Source: Anaerolineales bacterium
Lineage (GTDB): Bacteria > Chloroflexota > Anaerolineae > Promineifilales > Promineifilaceae
Assembly (NCBI GenBank): GCA_011524645.1
Contig: WTJY01000137.1
Location: 1 to 44,151, forward strand
Reading direction: 5' to 3'
Length of the DNA: 44,151 bases
Positions 1 through 8,907 of the stretch are shown here, piece after piece. The notes beneath the pieces are model-generated. The model was given only the letters and a program-made list of their open reading frames with translations, searched no databases and had not been told where the DNA came from. Both the position numbers and the translations under genes were made by a program. Within the stretch, counting starts at the first letter, position 1. Each line of letters starts with the position of its first letter.

Positions 1-1
1 T

Positions 2-187
2 AGCGGGCAAGGGTACACCAATTATGGAAACATGGTTTTTGCCAATTCGATTAACTCATTTAATGATATGGTTGATGTTGAGGCAGAAGTGCGGATCGAA
101 GGGTTTGTGGGTTCCGTTGCTTGGGGGAACAATAAAAAGGCGACCTATCTAGGTTTACTAGGGATTATTGTTGCGAGTGGGGAGTAG
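2..187 (+). CDS. C-terminal fragment of unknown protein
   Basis: An open frame enters from the left edge and stops at TAG 185-187, giving 61 residues. The fragment contains GYTNYGNMVFANS near its start and ends YLGLLGIIVASGE. It has no recognisable motif. The alternating polar and hydrophobic residues would fit a beta-rich or envelope protein, but that is only an impression. The next gene runs the opposite way, so this is the end of a transcription unit; a 26-bp perfect palindrome lies 40 bases past the stop. The function is not recognised. Confidence 0.55.
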   Translation, partial: SGQGYTNYGNMVFANSINSFNDMVDVEAEVRIEGFVGSVAWGNNKKATYLGLLGIIVASGE

Positions 188-227
188 AAGAAACATTTGT
201 ACGGTTTGTCTTGTGGCAAGCTGTACT

Positions 228-253
228 GATCGAATCGTGATCACGATTCGATC
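228..253. repeat. 26-bp perfect palindrome between convergent genes
   Basis: Thirteen bases (gatcgaatcgtga) are followed immediately by their exact reverse complement, with no loop. It lies between the end of the unknown plus-strand gene and the end of the minus-strand NIF3 gene. Neither side has a T-run, so it is not a standard intrinsic terminator. It could be a protein-binding site or a cruciform-type transcription stop for both genes. Confidence 0.7.
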
Positions 254-368
254 GGGTGTATGAGCAAACGATCGAAATGTCGCGAATTTCTGCCGGTTAG
301 ATTTATCTCACGGCTAAAGCAATGGCCTACAATGGCCTCAGTAGGGGGTATTTATGTCCTCCACGTAG

Positions 369-1121
369 CTACATCTGTGTTGGGAAATCGAAAAAGCGGG
401 TTTCGACACCAAACTGTTGCTCTAAATGGCTGCCTAGCGCTTTGACTCCCACAGTTTCGGTCGCATAGTGACCGGCAAAGATAACATTCATCCCATAATC
501 GGCCGCTTGCCAATAATGGGCATGTGATGTTTCACCGGTCAAATAGGTGTCCGCTCCCAACTCTTTGGCGGCTAAGACCTGATCTGCACCCGCGCCCGAT
601 AAAATCGCTAGTCGAAAGACGACTTCTTCACCGCAGTCTAGTACCTGAGAAGTTGTATCTAGATGTTTGTTGACCTGTTTAGCCAACGTTTTGAGTTTGA
701 CCGGCCGGACATTACCGACCACACCCAATGCTGTCCCCATAGGAGCAAACCACCATTCGATCTCTTCTAAGCCGAACATTTCGGCTAAAACCGCATTGTT
801 CCCGATTTCTGTATGGGCATCTAGAGATAAGTGTGACGCATATAGATTGATTCCGTGTCGCATCATTAAGCGAACACGCTCTCCTAGCGCACCGGCGATC
901 GGCTGTTGTTTCCCCCAAAAAATCCCATGATGAACCAATAGCATATCCGCATCCCATGCGGCCGCAGCATTGAGAATCGCAGGTGAGACATCGACCGCTA
1001 GCGCGATTTTCTGAATTTCGTTGTTGTCCGTTTCAACCTGTAGCCCTTGCGGCCCATAATCTTTGATTTCATTGATCTGTAGATAATTGTCAAGATAAGT
1101 AATTAATTGTTGTCGTTCCAT
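369..1121 (-). CDS. NIF3/YbgI-family dinuclear metal protein
   Basis: The 250-residue product matches the NIF3 (DUF34, YbgI) family in length and motifs. Metal-ligand motifs are visible: VHHG at about 63-66, SHLSLDAH at about 96-103 and HYATE near the C-terminus. Family members form toroidal hexamers with a two-metal site. The biochemical role is unsettled, with links proposed to GTP cyclohydrolase I-type activity or metal handling, so no substrate is assigned. The ATG at 1121 gives the expected N-terminus (MERQQLITYLDNYL). It is divergent from the HNH gene across a 143-base AT-rich gap that probably carries both promoters. Confidence 0.9.
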   Translation of the reverse strand: MERQQLITYLDNYLQINEIKDYGPQGLQVETDNNEIQKIALAVDVSPAILNAAAAWDADMLLVHHGIFWGKQQPIAGALGERVRLMMRHGINLYASHLSLDAHTEIGNNAVLAEMFGLEEIEWWFAPMGTALGVVGNVRPVKLKTLAKQVNKHLDTTSQVLDCGEEVVFRLAILSGAGADQVLAAKELGADTYLTGETSHAHYWQAADYGMNVIFAGHYATETVGVKALGSHLEQQFGVETRFFDFPTQM

Positions 1122-1264
1122 CTTATTTTCTCTTTGACTTATTTAGTAACAAATTAAATTTTCTTTTTTCACGGCCGTTTTAGCTACTTTCGCTTGGTGT
1201 CATAAATTATCTGTGGTAAAAAAAGAACTCGTGTGAGAAATTTTGTACCTTTCGAAATAATCTT

Positions 1265-1786
1265 ATGATCAAAAAAAATGCATTAAGTGAACCTGTCCTT
1301 ATTCTAAATGCCAACTTTGAGCCTTTACATGTTAGTAGTACCAAGCGTGCACTTGGTCTAGTTTTTGCTGGTAAAGCGGAGGTGATCATAGATAGTGAGG
1401 AAAGCATTCACACCTGCTCACATCGCTTTGACATCCCTTCAATTATCCGGCTCAGTTATATGATTCGTCGCCCTAGGCCGCGCATCAACCTAAACAAGCG
1501 GGAAATTATGCGTCGTGATAACCATACCTGTCAATACTGCGGCAAAAAGACCACTGATCTGACGATTGATCATGTCAAGCCACGCCATGCTGGCGGACCG
1601 CATACATGGCTTAATGTGGTTGCTGCATGCTCTAACTGTAATCGCCGCAAAGGTGGACGTAGTCCCGAGCAGGCCAATATGCCCCTTAAACGGCCCCCAT
1701 TCGAACCCAAACCCACCGCGATGTATCGGTTTGGCGCTTATATCCACAAACGTGAAGAGTGGGAAACGTTCTTACAAGGATGGTAA
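1265..1786 (+). CDS. HNH endonuclease family protein
   Basis: The 173-residue protein has an HNH fold at about 80-130: CQYC (Cys89, Cys92), the DHV core (Asp102, His103), Asn117 and CSNCN (Cys122, Cys125). The two CxxC pairs would bind a structural zinc. The N-terminal 70 residues (ILNANFEPLHVSSTKRAL) are typical of stand-alone HNH proteins found across Chloroflexota, Cyanobacteria and Actinobacteria, which are often annotated as nucleases of unknown target. The start lacks a clear Shine-Dalgarno sequence. No restriction or phage partner is adjacent, so a housekeeping or DNA-processing role is more likely than defence, but this is inference. Confidence 0.88.
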   Translation: MIKKNALSEPVLILNANFEPLHVSSTKRALGLVFAGKAEVIIDSEESIHTCSHRFDIPSIIRLSYMIRRPRPRINLNKREIMRRDNHTCQYCGKKTTDLTIDHVKPRHAGGPHTWLNVVAACSNCNRRKGGRSPEQANMPLKRPPFEPKPTAMYRFGAYIHKREEWETFLQGW

Positions 1787-1802
1787 GCTGAGTCAGATCG
1801 AT

Positions 1803-2270
1803 TTATTGAGCTAACTCAACGATGCGGGGGAGCCCCTGTTCAACCAAATCCTTCACCTGTTTGTACATGCGAACATAATTTGGCTTTGCTGATCCATATG
1901 GGTCAGCGATGTTATAGCGACGATTATCGACCATTTGTGATAAGAGGTAAATTTTGGCAGCATGGTCATGAAACTCTACACGCAAGGCTTCAACATGATT
2001 TTTGGTCATGCATAGAACCAAATCAGCTTCGCCGAGAATTTCGGCCGTGACCATACGGGCACTGTGGGCAAAAATATCGATGTTTTCGATTTCTTGCATC
2101 ACTTCTGCGCTGTATTGGGTGACAGATCGGCCGTTTTGTGCCCATGTGCCTGCTGAATGGATTGTCCAATTTGTATAGCCTTGCTTTTCTAGTCGATCCG
2201 TAATTAACCCCTCTACAACTGGTGAGCGACAAATATTGGCCGTACAAATAACTAATATATTCGCCATCAT
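1803..2270 (-). CDS. Low-molecular-weight protein tyrosine phosphatase
   Basis: The N-terminal CTANICRS is the CX5R(S/T) phosphate-binding loop of the low-molecular-weight phosphatase family, in its usual position. NIADPYGSAKPNY near the C-terminus supplies the DP general acid. At 155 residues it is full length. It would hydrolyse phosphotyrosine or phosphoarginine on cytoplasmic proteins; bacterial relatives act in capsule control or stress (YwlE type). Two ATG codons are adjacent. The second, at 2267, is better placed relative to the AAGGAG upstream and gives MANILVICT, so the protein may be 154 residues. It lies downstream of hpf, separated by a terminator. Confidence 0.9.
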   Translation of the reverse strand: MMANILVICTANICRSPVVEGLITDRLEKQGYTNWTIHSAGTWAQNGRSVTQYSAEVMQEIENIDIFAHSARMVTAEILGEADLVLCMTKNHVEALRVEFHDHAAKIYLLSQMVDNRRYNIADPYGSAKPNYVRMYKQVKDLVEQGLPRIVELAQ

Positions 2271-2290
2271 TTTCTCCTTTGGTAAAAAAT

Positions 2291-2327
2291 AAAAACTCTC
2301 AGACTATTATGCGATCTGAGAGTTTTT
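2291..2327 (-). terminator. Rho-independent terminator of hpf
   Basis: A perfect 13-bp inverted repeat (aaaaactctcaga at 2291-2303 and its complement at 2315-2327) has an 11-base loop. The T-rich end appears on the minus strand just after the hpf stop. The A/T arms make it usable on both strands, but no plus-strand gene leads into it. Confidence 0.85.
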
Positions 2328-2364
2328 TGACAAAATTTAAGTAGCAAAGAATTTGCTTTGCTAT

Positions 2365-2931
2365 TTATTCATCTTCAAGCACATCTGGCTGTAACACCCC
2401 ATAATCACCATCTCGCCGTTTGTATAAAACATTGACATTGTCATCTTCGGTACTGAAGAAGACAAAGAAGTCGTGACCGAGTAATTCCATTTGATCAATT
2501 GCTTCATCAAGTGGCATCGGCTGGAGTGAGAATTGCTTCCGTCTTACGAGAACCGGTTCCCGCTCTTCGGCCGGGACTTCGACCGGAACCGGCTCTAGCA
2601 TAGCAAACTCATCTATGCCGCCCGCTTTGCGTCGTTTTTGTTGTTTTCCTTTATAGCGACTAATTTGACGATAAATTTTGTCCATGACGAGGTCAACAGA
2701 AGCGAAGATGTCGCCACCTCTTTCTTCTGCACGTAAAATCGTGCCTCGTTTGTCTCGCACCGTAATCTGAGCGACTTGTCGTTCTGTTGTCTTGCGTGCG
2801 TTTTGCTCACTCAAATCGATATTGACGGCCGCGATGGGCATGTATCGATCTAAACGCGCGGTTTTTTTCTCAACATATGTTTGCAACTTCGGGGTTAGTT
2901 TTAAGTTGTGAGCATTAATTTGAAGATTCAT
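2365..2931 (-). CDS. hpf: Long-form ribosome hibernation promoting factor
   Basis: The 188-residue protein has the two-part layout of long HPF. An N-terminal S30AE/RaiA domain covers about 1-105 (MNLQINAHNLKLTPKLQTYV, then AEERGGDIFASVDLVMDKI). A linker leads to the C-terminal dimerisation domain at about 130-185, with LQPMPLDEAIDQMELLGHDF and a VLYKRRDGDYGVLQP end. In this family the N-domain blocks the 30S decoding region and the C-domain pairs ribosomes into inactive 100S dimers during slow growth. The start has a strong AAGGAG seven bases upstream. A hairpin at 2963-2994 lies in the leader or upstream region. Confidence 0.93.
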   Translation of the reverse strand: MNLQINAHNLKLTPKLQTYVEKKTARLDRYMPIAAVNIDLSEQNARKTTERQVAQITVRDKRGTILRAEERGGDIFASVDLVMDKIYRQISRYKGKQQKRRKAGGIDEFAMLEPVPVEVPAEEREPVLVRRKQFSLQPMPLDEAIDQMELLGHDFFVFFSTEDDNVNVLYKRRDGDYGVLQPDVLEDE

Positions 2932-2962
2932 CGTTAACTCCTTTGTCGAGAGACGGATAACC

Positions 2963-2994
2963 CGCTAAACACAGTTTATTTGCTGTGTCTGGCG
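2963..2994. other. Imperfect hairpin between comF and hpf
   Basis: Arms cgctaaacacag (2963-2974) and ctgtgtctggcg (2983-2994) pair over 12 positions with one mismatch and one G-U (minus strand), around an 8-base loop. There is no T-run. It could attenuate read-through from comF or structure the hpf leader. Confidence 0.4.
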
Positions 2995-3039
2995 AGACAA
3001 TAAATTGGTAATGTAAGAGCCTGACACGGCCGCTTTAAA

Positions 3040-3750
3040 CTAAGTAGCGCGGGCCAAGCAATAAGCTGAAACATGAGGGACGCCAAGCCTGCGTAAGGCT
3101 CGTGCCGCTTCATGAAGGGTTGCACCGGTCGTACAAACGTCATCGACCAATAACACATGTTGGGGGAGTTTCGCCCCTTTCATGACCCCTTTAAACGCCC
3201 CCACGACATTGTTTTGTCGTTCGTGGGCGTTTAAGCGGGCCTGCGGTTGGGTGTAGCGTGTTCTGGTTAGAAGGTGAGGTAAATACGGCTGTTGAATGCT
3301 TTGGGCAAAATGGCGGGCCAATAAGGCTGATTGGTTATACCCGCGCTCTTTTTCTCTTGCGGGGTAGAGAGGGATCGGAACGATGCCATCAATCATCTTT
3401 TCTGTTTGCCATTTTGGCCAAGCTTCAACCATGATCTGAGCTAACGGCCGCGCGATGGCGAATCCATTATAGTATTTGAGTTGGTGTATAAATTGGGAAA
3501 TCGGCTCTATGAATTGTGTTGCCGCCCGAATTTGCTTTAACGGGGAGGGGGATGTGAGACATTCTGGGCAAGTTGTTTGTTTTTCTTCGATTGAACGACC
3601 ACACTGCTGGCAGAGAGGGGGATTCAGCCATGCGATTTTTGTGTAGCAGGCGGAGCAGATGAGATCACCCGCTCGGCTACAGTTTACGCACTTGGGCGGT
3701 AAAATGAAATCAACAAATTGTTGAAATGCCTGTTCAACCTGATAAAACAC
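3040..3750 (-). CDS. comF: ComF-family phosphoribosyltransferase-like protein
   Basis: The 236-residue protein starts with a four-cysteine-pair zinc region at about 20-65 (CVNC, CSAC, CQQC, CPEC). A phosphoribosyltransferase fold follows, with the PRPP loop VLLVDDVCTTGATL at about 198-211 and the YNQSALLAR helix. ComF is needed for DNA uptake in naturally competent bacteria, and close relatives (GntX) occur in non-competent ones. It lies directly downstream of the Tad pilus genes and in the same direction, which may be coincidence or co-transcription; a 124-base AT-rich gap separates it from tadC. Confidence 0.88.
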   Translation of the reverse strand: MFYQVEQAFQQFVDFILPPKCVNCSRAGDLICSACYTKIAWLNPPLCQQCGRSIEEKQTTCPECLTSPSPLKQIRAATQFIEPISQFIHQLKYYNGFAIARPLAQIMVEAWPKWQTEKMIDGIVPIPLYPAREKERGYNQSALLARHFAQSIQQPYLPHLLTRTRYTQPQARLNAHERQNNVVGAFKGVMKGAKLPQHVLLVDDVCTTGATLHEAARALRRLGVPHVSAYCLARAT

Positions 3751-3784
3751 GATATAAAACTTTTAACTAACGATAATTAAAATA

Positions 3785-3811
3785 AATTGTGTCACTATCA
3801 TACACAATTTT
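3785..3811. other. AT-rich dyad in tadC-comF gap
   Basis: The arms aaattgtgt (3785-3793) and acacaattt (3803-3811) pair perfectly around 9 bases. A second near-palindrome (tacacaattttgtgta) overlaps the right arm. This could be a weak terminator for the tad operon or an operator for comF; no decisive T-run is seen. Confidence 0.35.
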
Positions 3812-3874
3812 GTGTAGTATCCCCTAGAATACATATGTACCACTAAACTAAGACTGGACTTTGATTTTTGTGGT

Positions 3875-4801
3875 CTAGAAGAAGGTTCGGTAAACGCGAA
3901 TACCGGCTGGCCCTAATAGAACGATAAACATTGAGGGGAAAATTAAAAAGACCATGGGAAAAAGCATCTTAATCGGTGCTTGTTGAGCTTTCTCTTCCGC
4001 ACGTTGTCGGCGACGCATCCGCATTTGTTCCGATTGAATCCGCAGTACTTTACCTACACTAACACCTAACTGATCCGCTTGTAAGACTGACGCGATAAAG
4101 CTTTGTACGTCAGGTACATCCATTCGGAGAGACATATCTTTGAGTGATTGACGCCGGGTTTTACCTAATTGCATTTCATACACAACACGGCCGAACTCAT
4201 TAGATAATGGATCATCCCACTTTTCCTTTACTTTGGTCATCGCGCCATCAAACGTTAGGCCCGCATCTACACAAATGGTCATTAAGTCGAGCGCGTCTGG
4301 TAGTTTTTTTATAATCCCTTCTTTACGGCGATTAATTGCTGACGTGAGCCAATAGCGAGGCATTACGAAGCCGACGACGGCCCCACCCAATGTAAAGAGG
4401 AGGAGATTGTCTGGGCCTGATAAGTACCAACCGATAAAAGAGAAAAAGAAGAAGCTACCGATGGTGATTAGCCAAAACTCTGATGCAGATAAGGTTTTAC
4501 CTGAAACTTCAAGTTGCCGCTGTGTTTGCTCAAGCATCGCTTGCGGCGCATAGCGCGCGACCGTCTCACTCAAGCGCTTCATCAAAGGAACGATGACGCG
4601 ATCATTGAAAGACAAAGATAATTCAATATCTTCAATTGAAGCGATTTCTTCGCGGGCCGCATATTCATTAATACGATCCGACAAGGCATTGTTTTCGATC
4701 CGTTGGAAAGCGACAACGAGATAGATCAGGATGATCAGTATAATGATAACACCGACAATCGCCCAAACGATCGGATTGAGTGAAGTTAAAAGTTCTAACA
4801 T
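3875..4801 (-). CDS. tadC: Tad pilus inner-membrane platform protein TadC-like
   Basis: The 308-residue type II secretion F (GspF) domain protein has an N-terminal membrane helix (about 12-31), a central helical cytoplasmic domain with DALDLMTICVDAGLTFDGAM at about 170-190 and MQLGKTRRQSLKDM, and C-terminal membrane helices at about 280-300. With TadB it forms the membrane platform driven by the CpaF ATPase to assemble Flp pili. The ATG at 4801 is preceded by AGGAG eight bases away. It follows tadB with only 11 bases between, so the two are co-transcribed. It is the last Tad gene in the cluster. Confidence 0.88.
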   Translation of the reverse strand: MLELLTSLNPIVWAIVGVIIILIILIYLVVAFQRIENNALSDRINEYAAREEIASIEDIELSLSFNDRVIVPLMKRLSETVARYAPQAMLEQTQRQLEVSGKTLSASEFWLITIGSFFFFSFIGWYLSGPDNLLLFTLGGAVVGFVMPRYWLTSAINRRKEGIIKKLPDALDLMTICVDAGLTFDGAMTKVKEKWDDPLSNEFGRVVYEMQLGKTRRQSLKDMSLRMDVPDVQSFIASVLQADQLGVSVGKVLRIQSEQMRMRRRQRAEEKAQQAPIKMLFPMVFLIFPSMFIVLLGPAGIRVYRTFF

Positions 4802-4812
4802 GAGATATTCTC

Positions 4813-5823
4813 CTACACTTCAATATCGACAATTTTCATGATGGCAAAACCACCAGATGAGATCATGAGAAACGCGATCCCGACCATGAGCCAGCCACAA
4901 GGGAAGCTCCCGATTAAGTATGGCTCTTGGCGTAACAAAATTTCATTGATGTAGTCTGGGTTAATCCATAATAACGCGACACCCAATCCGATCGGTAAAA
5001 AGGTTATGACCCATCCAGAGGCGCGACCTTGTGCCGTCAATGTGCGAATTTCACCCTTAATTCGGACACGTTCACGAATTGTATGACTAATTACTTCAAG
5101 AATTTCAGCTAAATTACCACCTACTTCGCGCTGAACTTTTACGGCCGTGACAACCAAGTCAAAGTCTTCACTTGGCATACGTCGCAACACATTGTCCAGC
5201 GACTCTTCCATATCGATGCCTAAGCGGGTTTCTTGCAAAAGGCGATCAAACTCTTGCGAGACCGGTGGAGGAAGCTCGCGAGCGATCGCTTCAATCGCCT
5301 GTAGAACACTAAACCCTGAGCGTAGAGCATTGACCCATAAGTTTAGGGTGTCGCTTAGCTGTTCATCAAATGCGCGAAGTCGGTTTTTGGCGACCGTGTT
5401 GGCATAGATACGAGGAACTTGTGCGCCTGCGATGGCGCCAATGATCGCGCCTAGTTGCCAATTATCGCTTAGGAGGTACGCCCCCGCTGCGGCCGCAGCG
5501 GCGGAAACACCGAAAACAATCCCGATATATTCACTAACTCGCAGTTTAATGTCTGCACGAGAAATACGGTTTTTAATTGTTTCGAAAAAACCATATCCTT
5601 GAGTTGATATCGCTTCATCTAGTCGGTCTGCAACATCACCTTGTGCGTCTTTGGCTGATGCATCGATAAATTCCGGTTCCCATTCGGAGGAGCCGGCAAA
5701 CTTGTCGAGCCGTTCATCGACGTTAACTCGATTGCCACCTGCAAGTAGGGCGATACCGGCACCGATAAGTAACAGTAGGCCTAACCCTCCACCGATTAAG
5801 ATGAGTAATGCTGTTGTTGACAC
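4813..5823 (-). CDS. tadB: Tad pilus inner-membrane platform protein TadB-like
   Basis: The 336-residue GspF-domain protein has a strongly hydrophobic N-terminus (about 5-28), a pair of helices near 105-140, a GspF core with LNLWVNALRSGFSVLQAIEA at about 165-184, and C-terminal helices. It is the TadB partner of TadC in the pilus platform. The start is GTG at 5823 with AAGGAG upstream. The leader before it (aggagaacatctc) is nearly identical to that of tadC (aggagaatatctc), consistent with duplication of the pair. Confidence 0.88.
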   Translation of the reverse strand: MSTTALLILIGGGLGLLLLIGAGIALLAGGNRVNVDERLDKFAGSSEWEPEFIDASAKDAQGDVADRLDEAISTQGYGFFETIKNRISRADIKLRVSEYIGIVFGVSAAAAAAGAYLLSDNWQLGAIIGAIAGAQVPRIYANTVAKNRLRAFDEQLSDTLNLWVNALRSGFSVLQAIEAIARELPPPVSQEFDRLLQETRLGIDMEESLDNVLRRMPSEDFDLVVTAVKVQREVGGNLAEILEVISHTIRERVRIKGEIRTLTAQGRASGWVITFLPIGLGVALLWINPDYINEILLRQEPYLIGSFPCGWLMVGIAFLMISSGGFAIMKIVDIEV

Positions 5824-5885
5824 GAGATGTTCTCCTTAGTCAAAGTTCAATAGCTCAATTTCGATTTCGATTTGAGACCTGATGT

Positions 5886-7319
5886 TTAATGACGTCCGCG
5901 TTGACCACCAATACCAAAGATTGAAGGCGGTAGCATAATGCCCGCCTCTTGAATTTTGGCCATACATTTGGGGCGTAGCCCTGTTGGGCGCAAACGGCCG
6001 ATAACTTTTCCATCTTCTAATCCAGTTTGTTCAAAACGGAAGATCTCCGACATGGTGATCACTTCCCCTTCCATCCCTTGGATTTCACTAATGGATGTCA
6101 CTTTACGTGATCCATCACGCAATCGAGCTTGTTGCACAATGAAGTCTACCGCCGAGGCGACCTGCTCTCGAATTGCACGTATCGGTAGGTCCATTCCTGA
6201 CATCATACACATCGTTTCAATCCGTGATAAGGTGTCACGTGGTGTATTGGCATGAGCGGTTGTCATACTCCCTTCATGACCGGTATTCATGGCTTGGAGC
6301 ATGTCCATCGCTTCACCACCCCGACATTCCCCAACCACGATACGGTCGGGGCGCATACGTAGGGCATTAATAACTAAATCGCGAATACTCACCTCACCAC
6401 GTCCTTCTACATTGGGGGGGCGTGATTCAAGGCGTACGACATGCTCTTGATGCATTTGAAGTTCGGCCGCATTTTCAATAGTGACAATACGTTCCCCTTC
6501 AGGAATGAAGCTCGATAAAACATTGAGAAGTGTTGTTTTGCCTGACCCCGTACCACCGGCGACAACGATATTGTTGTGAGATACAACAACCGCTTTTAGG
6601 AATTCGGCCGCTTCTGGGGTAACAGAACCCCATTGGATTAAATTGTCGATCGTAATCGGTTTGCTTGAGAAAACACGAATTGTAAGGCTGGGACCATCGA
6701 GAGCGATTGGGGGTATGACCGCATTTACACGAGAACCATCCGGTAGGCGGGCATCCACCGTAGGAGAGCTTTCGTCAATACGACGGCCGAGTGGTGCTAC
6801 AATTCGATCAATAATACGCATGACATGGTCATTATCTTCAAATTCGACAGGGGCACGGACGATACGGCCTCCATGCTCGATAAAGATATGTTTAGGGCCA
6901 TTGACCATGATTTCACCTACACCTGATTTGAGGAACTGTTCGATCGGGCCAAATCCTAGGATTTCTGCCACGATTTGATCAAATAGCTTTTTCTTTTCAG
7001 ATTTGGTGAGAACGATTTGCTCTTCAACTAGCATCGATTCAAATAGGCCTTGAATCGTTGATTTCATATCGGCCGTTTTGGTGACATCGACACTAGGATC
7101 CATTTCCAAAATTAAACGCTGTTGGATGCGCCCTTTGAGATCTGCATAGGAGTCTCGTGATGCCGAAGCTGGTGAAGAACGTTTAACACGTAAATCTTGT
7201 AGCTTGGAACTGTTTTGATTTTTTTTATTACCACCACTTGGCGGTTTTTTTCCAGAACCTGAGGATTGTTTCGCTTTACCGCGATCTTGTTTACGTTCGA
7301 TCCGTTTTAAGAGAGACAT
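5886..7319 (-). CDS. cpaF: Tad secretion ATPase CpaF/TadA
   Basis: This 477-residue secretion ATPase belongs to the VirB11/CpaF family. The first ~60 residues are a Lys/Ser/Gln-rich disordered tail. The N-domain follows, then Walker A GGTGSGKT at about 255-262, the [20 protein letters not shown] segment (Walker B-like) at about 322-341, and the His box [11 protein letters not shown]. Family members form hexameric rings that power Flp pilus extension and, in some species, retraction. It lies between the cpaE-like gene (35-base gap) and tadB (62-base gap), the standard Tad order. The C-terminus ([10 protein letters not shown]) is slightly longer than usual. Confidence 0.95.
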   Translation of the reverse strand: MSLLKRIERKQDRGKAKQSSGSGKKPPSGGNKKNQNSSKLQDLRVKRSSPASASRDSYADLKGRIQQRLILEMDPSVDVTKTADMKSTIQGLFESMLVEEQIVLTKSEKKKLFDQIVAEILGFGPIEQFLKSGVGEIMVNGPKHIFIEHGGRIVRAPVEFEDNDHVMRIIDRIVAPLGRRIDESSPTVDARLPDGSRVNAVIPPIALDGPSLTIRVFSSKPITIDNLIQWGSVTPEAAEFLKAVVVSHNNIVVAGGTGSGKTTLLNVLSSFIPEGERIVTIENAAELQMHQEHVVRLESRPPNVEGRGEVSIRDLVINALRMRPDRIVVGECRGGEAMDMLQAMNTGHEGSMTTAHANTPRDTLSRIETMCMMSGMDLPIRAIREQVASAVDFIVQQARLRDGSRKVTSISEIQGMEGEVITMSEIFRFEQTGLEDGKVIGRLRPTGLRPKCMAKIQEAGIMLPPSIFGIGGQRGRH

Positions 7320-7354
7320 TTCCCTACTCCATGATAGCGAGTTGAATCAAGCCA

Positions 7355-8620
7355 TTAACGGCCGAGCCAACTGAGCCACCCTGTCTTTTGTTGGACAGCT
7401 TCTCCCCCTTCTGCATCTTGTTTTGTTTCGCCTAGTAAATCGATTTCGATGACGTCGGCCAGTTTGAGGATAGAGGCTGCCACGGGGGTCTTTCGCGCAT
7501 TGTTGCCCAGTAATGGAATGCCACGATCTGCTGAATTAGTGACCGCGACATCATCTTGGACCACAGAGGCCACAACCGGTCGGCGTAGCGCGTCAGATAC
7601 ATCTTTAACCGAAATGCTAAATTTGTCTGAAGCGCGGTTAACAACCAACATGATTCGTTGTATATCGCTTGTCAGGGCATCGAATAAATCGAAGAAGCGG
7701 CGGGCATTGGTTAGGCTAGCCAAGCTTTGTTGTGTAATGAGTAGTACACGATCCGCGTTATCTAAAACTGTCACAGTTGTATCTTGTAAGCTGGTTGCTG
7801 TATCAATGATTACAAAGTCGAAATTTTGGCGCACGATATTTACTATCGAATCTAGGCTATCTGCTGTGACTAATTCTGCCATTTCCGGTTTAGGTGGGGC
7901 AAGTAGAACCTGCAAGCCTGACTCGTGTTCTAGCGCAACACTACTGATTAAATCTGCGTCCAATTCTGAGATGCGATCAGCTAGATCGACCAAAGTTGAA
8001 GACGGCCGCATATTGAGCGTAACTGCGATGTCGCCAAATTGTAAATTGGCATCAATGAGTAACGTTTTGTAACCACGGATAGCGAGGGCGACAGCAACAT
8101 TGATTGCAACCGTGGTGCAGCCGCTTCCACCTTTGGGGCTATAAACTGTAAGCACTTTGCCATCTTTTTGACTTTGGTCTATAGGGCTTTCAGATGCTGT
8201 CGTTGTGTTTGTAGATGTCGTTGCGGATGTATGAACAATTGTAGGGCGTGTTTCATACACGCGACGAATCGCGGCCATTAATTCGTCACCAGAAAACGGC
8301 TTCATTAAAAAGTCACGTGCACCAGCGAGCATTGCTTGGCGTAAATAATCAGCCTCGCTTTGCACTGACATAATAATGATTTGGCAACGTGGTACAGATT
8401 GAGTGATTGATTGGCTCGCGCTGATCCCATCAACTATAGGCATGTTGATGTCCATCAAAATAATATCTGGTTGTTCTTTACGTGCTAAGTCGATCGCTTC
8501 TTGTCCGTTACCAGCTTGTCCAACTACTTCGACATCTGGTTCAAACTGCAGCAATTTTCGCACATTGTCACGCGTTTCTGGTAGATCATCAACAATGAGA
8601 ATGCGAATTTTTTCGGCCAT
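7355..8620 (-). CDS. cpaE: CpaE/TadZ-like pilus localisation ATPase with receiver domain
   Basis: The 421-residue two-domain protein has an N-terminal response-regulator receiver domain (about 5-125) with the acidic pair Asp11/Asp12, phospho-acceptor Asp57 in LMDINMP and Lys107 in MKPF. After a Ser/Thr-rich linker comes a MinD/ParA-type ATPase (about 155-400). Its P-loop reads PKGGSGCTT, keeping the signature lysine after SP but lacking the usual GKT lysine. TadZ/CpaE proteins often have such atypical loops. The family places the Tad machine at a cell pole or site. Here the receiver looks fully phosphorylatable, so it could take a signal from a kinase such as the DegS-like one encoded upstream. 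Confidence 0.9.
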   Translation of the reverse strand: MAEKIRILIVDDLPETRDNVRKLLQFEPDVEVVGQAGNGQEAIDLARKEQPDIILMDINMPIVDGISASQSITQSVPRCQIIIMSVQSEADYLRQAMLAGARDFLMKPFSGDELMAAIRRVYETRPTIVHTSATTSTNTTTASESPIDQSQKDGKVLTVYSPKGGSGCTTVAINVAVALAIRGYKTLLIDANLQFGDIAVTLNMRPSSTLVDLADRISELDADLISSVALEHESGLQVLLAPPKPEMAELVTADSLDSIVNIVRQNFDFVIIDTATSLQDTTVTVLDNADRVLLITQQSLASLTNARRFFDLFDALTSDIQRIMLVVNRASDKFSISVKDVSDALRRPVVASVVQDDVAVTNSADRGIPLLGNNARKTPVAASILKLADVIEIDLLGETKQDAEGGEAVQQKTGWLSWLGR

Positions 8621-8670
8621 ATAAGTTTATTTTGAGGTATGTGCTGTTTGATTGGATATATATATTGATT

Positions 8671-8687
8671 ATGTCATCTTGTGACAT
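8671..8687. promoter_or_regulatory. Dyad over cpaE transcription start
   Basis: Perfect 6-bp arms atgtca and tgacat flank tcttg. The site sits at the predicted transcription start of the cpaE promoter (8693-8720), where a bound regulator would block initiation. This is a candidate operator only. Confidence 0.4.
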
Positions 8688-8692
8688 TGCTC

Positions 8693-8720
8693 ATCATACT
8701 CTGATTATCGATAAAGTCAA
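8693..8720 (-). promoter_or_regulatory. Predicted promoter of cpaE-cpaF-tadBC
   Basis: On the minus strand a -35 TTGACT and -10 TATGAT are separated by 16 bases, close to the housekeeping consensus. The predicted start lies about 65 bases before the cpaE start codon. The platform and ATPase genes can thus be transcribed separately from the pilin. Confidence 0.55.
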
Positions 8721-8743
8721 GACTGGGGCAAACAAAGGGCGCA

Positions 8744-8875
8744 CGAACAAGTTGTCATCAAAAATTTTTTGCCCTCCAAGGGGGTTTTGCTGCGGCGAAG
8801 CCGCAGCAAACCGGATAACAAAGCATATGTTTGTTCAGAATTTTTAGTTAAGTTAACTTTTCTGACAGGTTGTTC
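8744..8875. repeat. MITE-like repeat, family 1, short copy
   Basis: The ends are inverted repeats (cgaacaagttgtca at left; the right end reads tgacaggttgttc, its near-complement). Inside are a tttttt run, ccctccaaggggg, an 11-bp stem hairpin (8786-8810, loop gaa) and a long AT-rich tail. The longer copy at 26160-26351 shares both ends and the interior. It encodes nothing, as expected of a non-autonomous element. Confidence 0.7.
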
Positions 8876-8907
8876 ATTACTCTGTAACGAAAGTTTTATA
8901 AATTTTG

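Noticed and set aside
260-445. Open frame of 61 codons on the plus strand
   Set aside because: It overlaps the end of the NIF3 gene on the other strand, has no ribosome site and no family resemblance.
1265-1786. HNH gene as part of a restriction or defence system
   Set aside because: Its neighbours are housekeeping genes and the protein is the stand-alone type; no partner is nearby.
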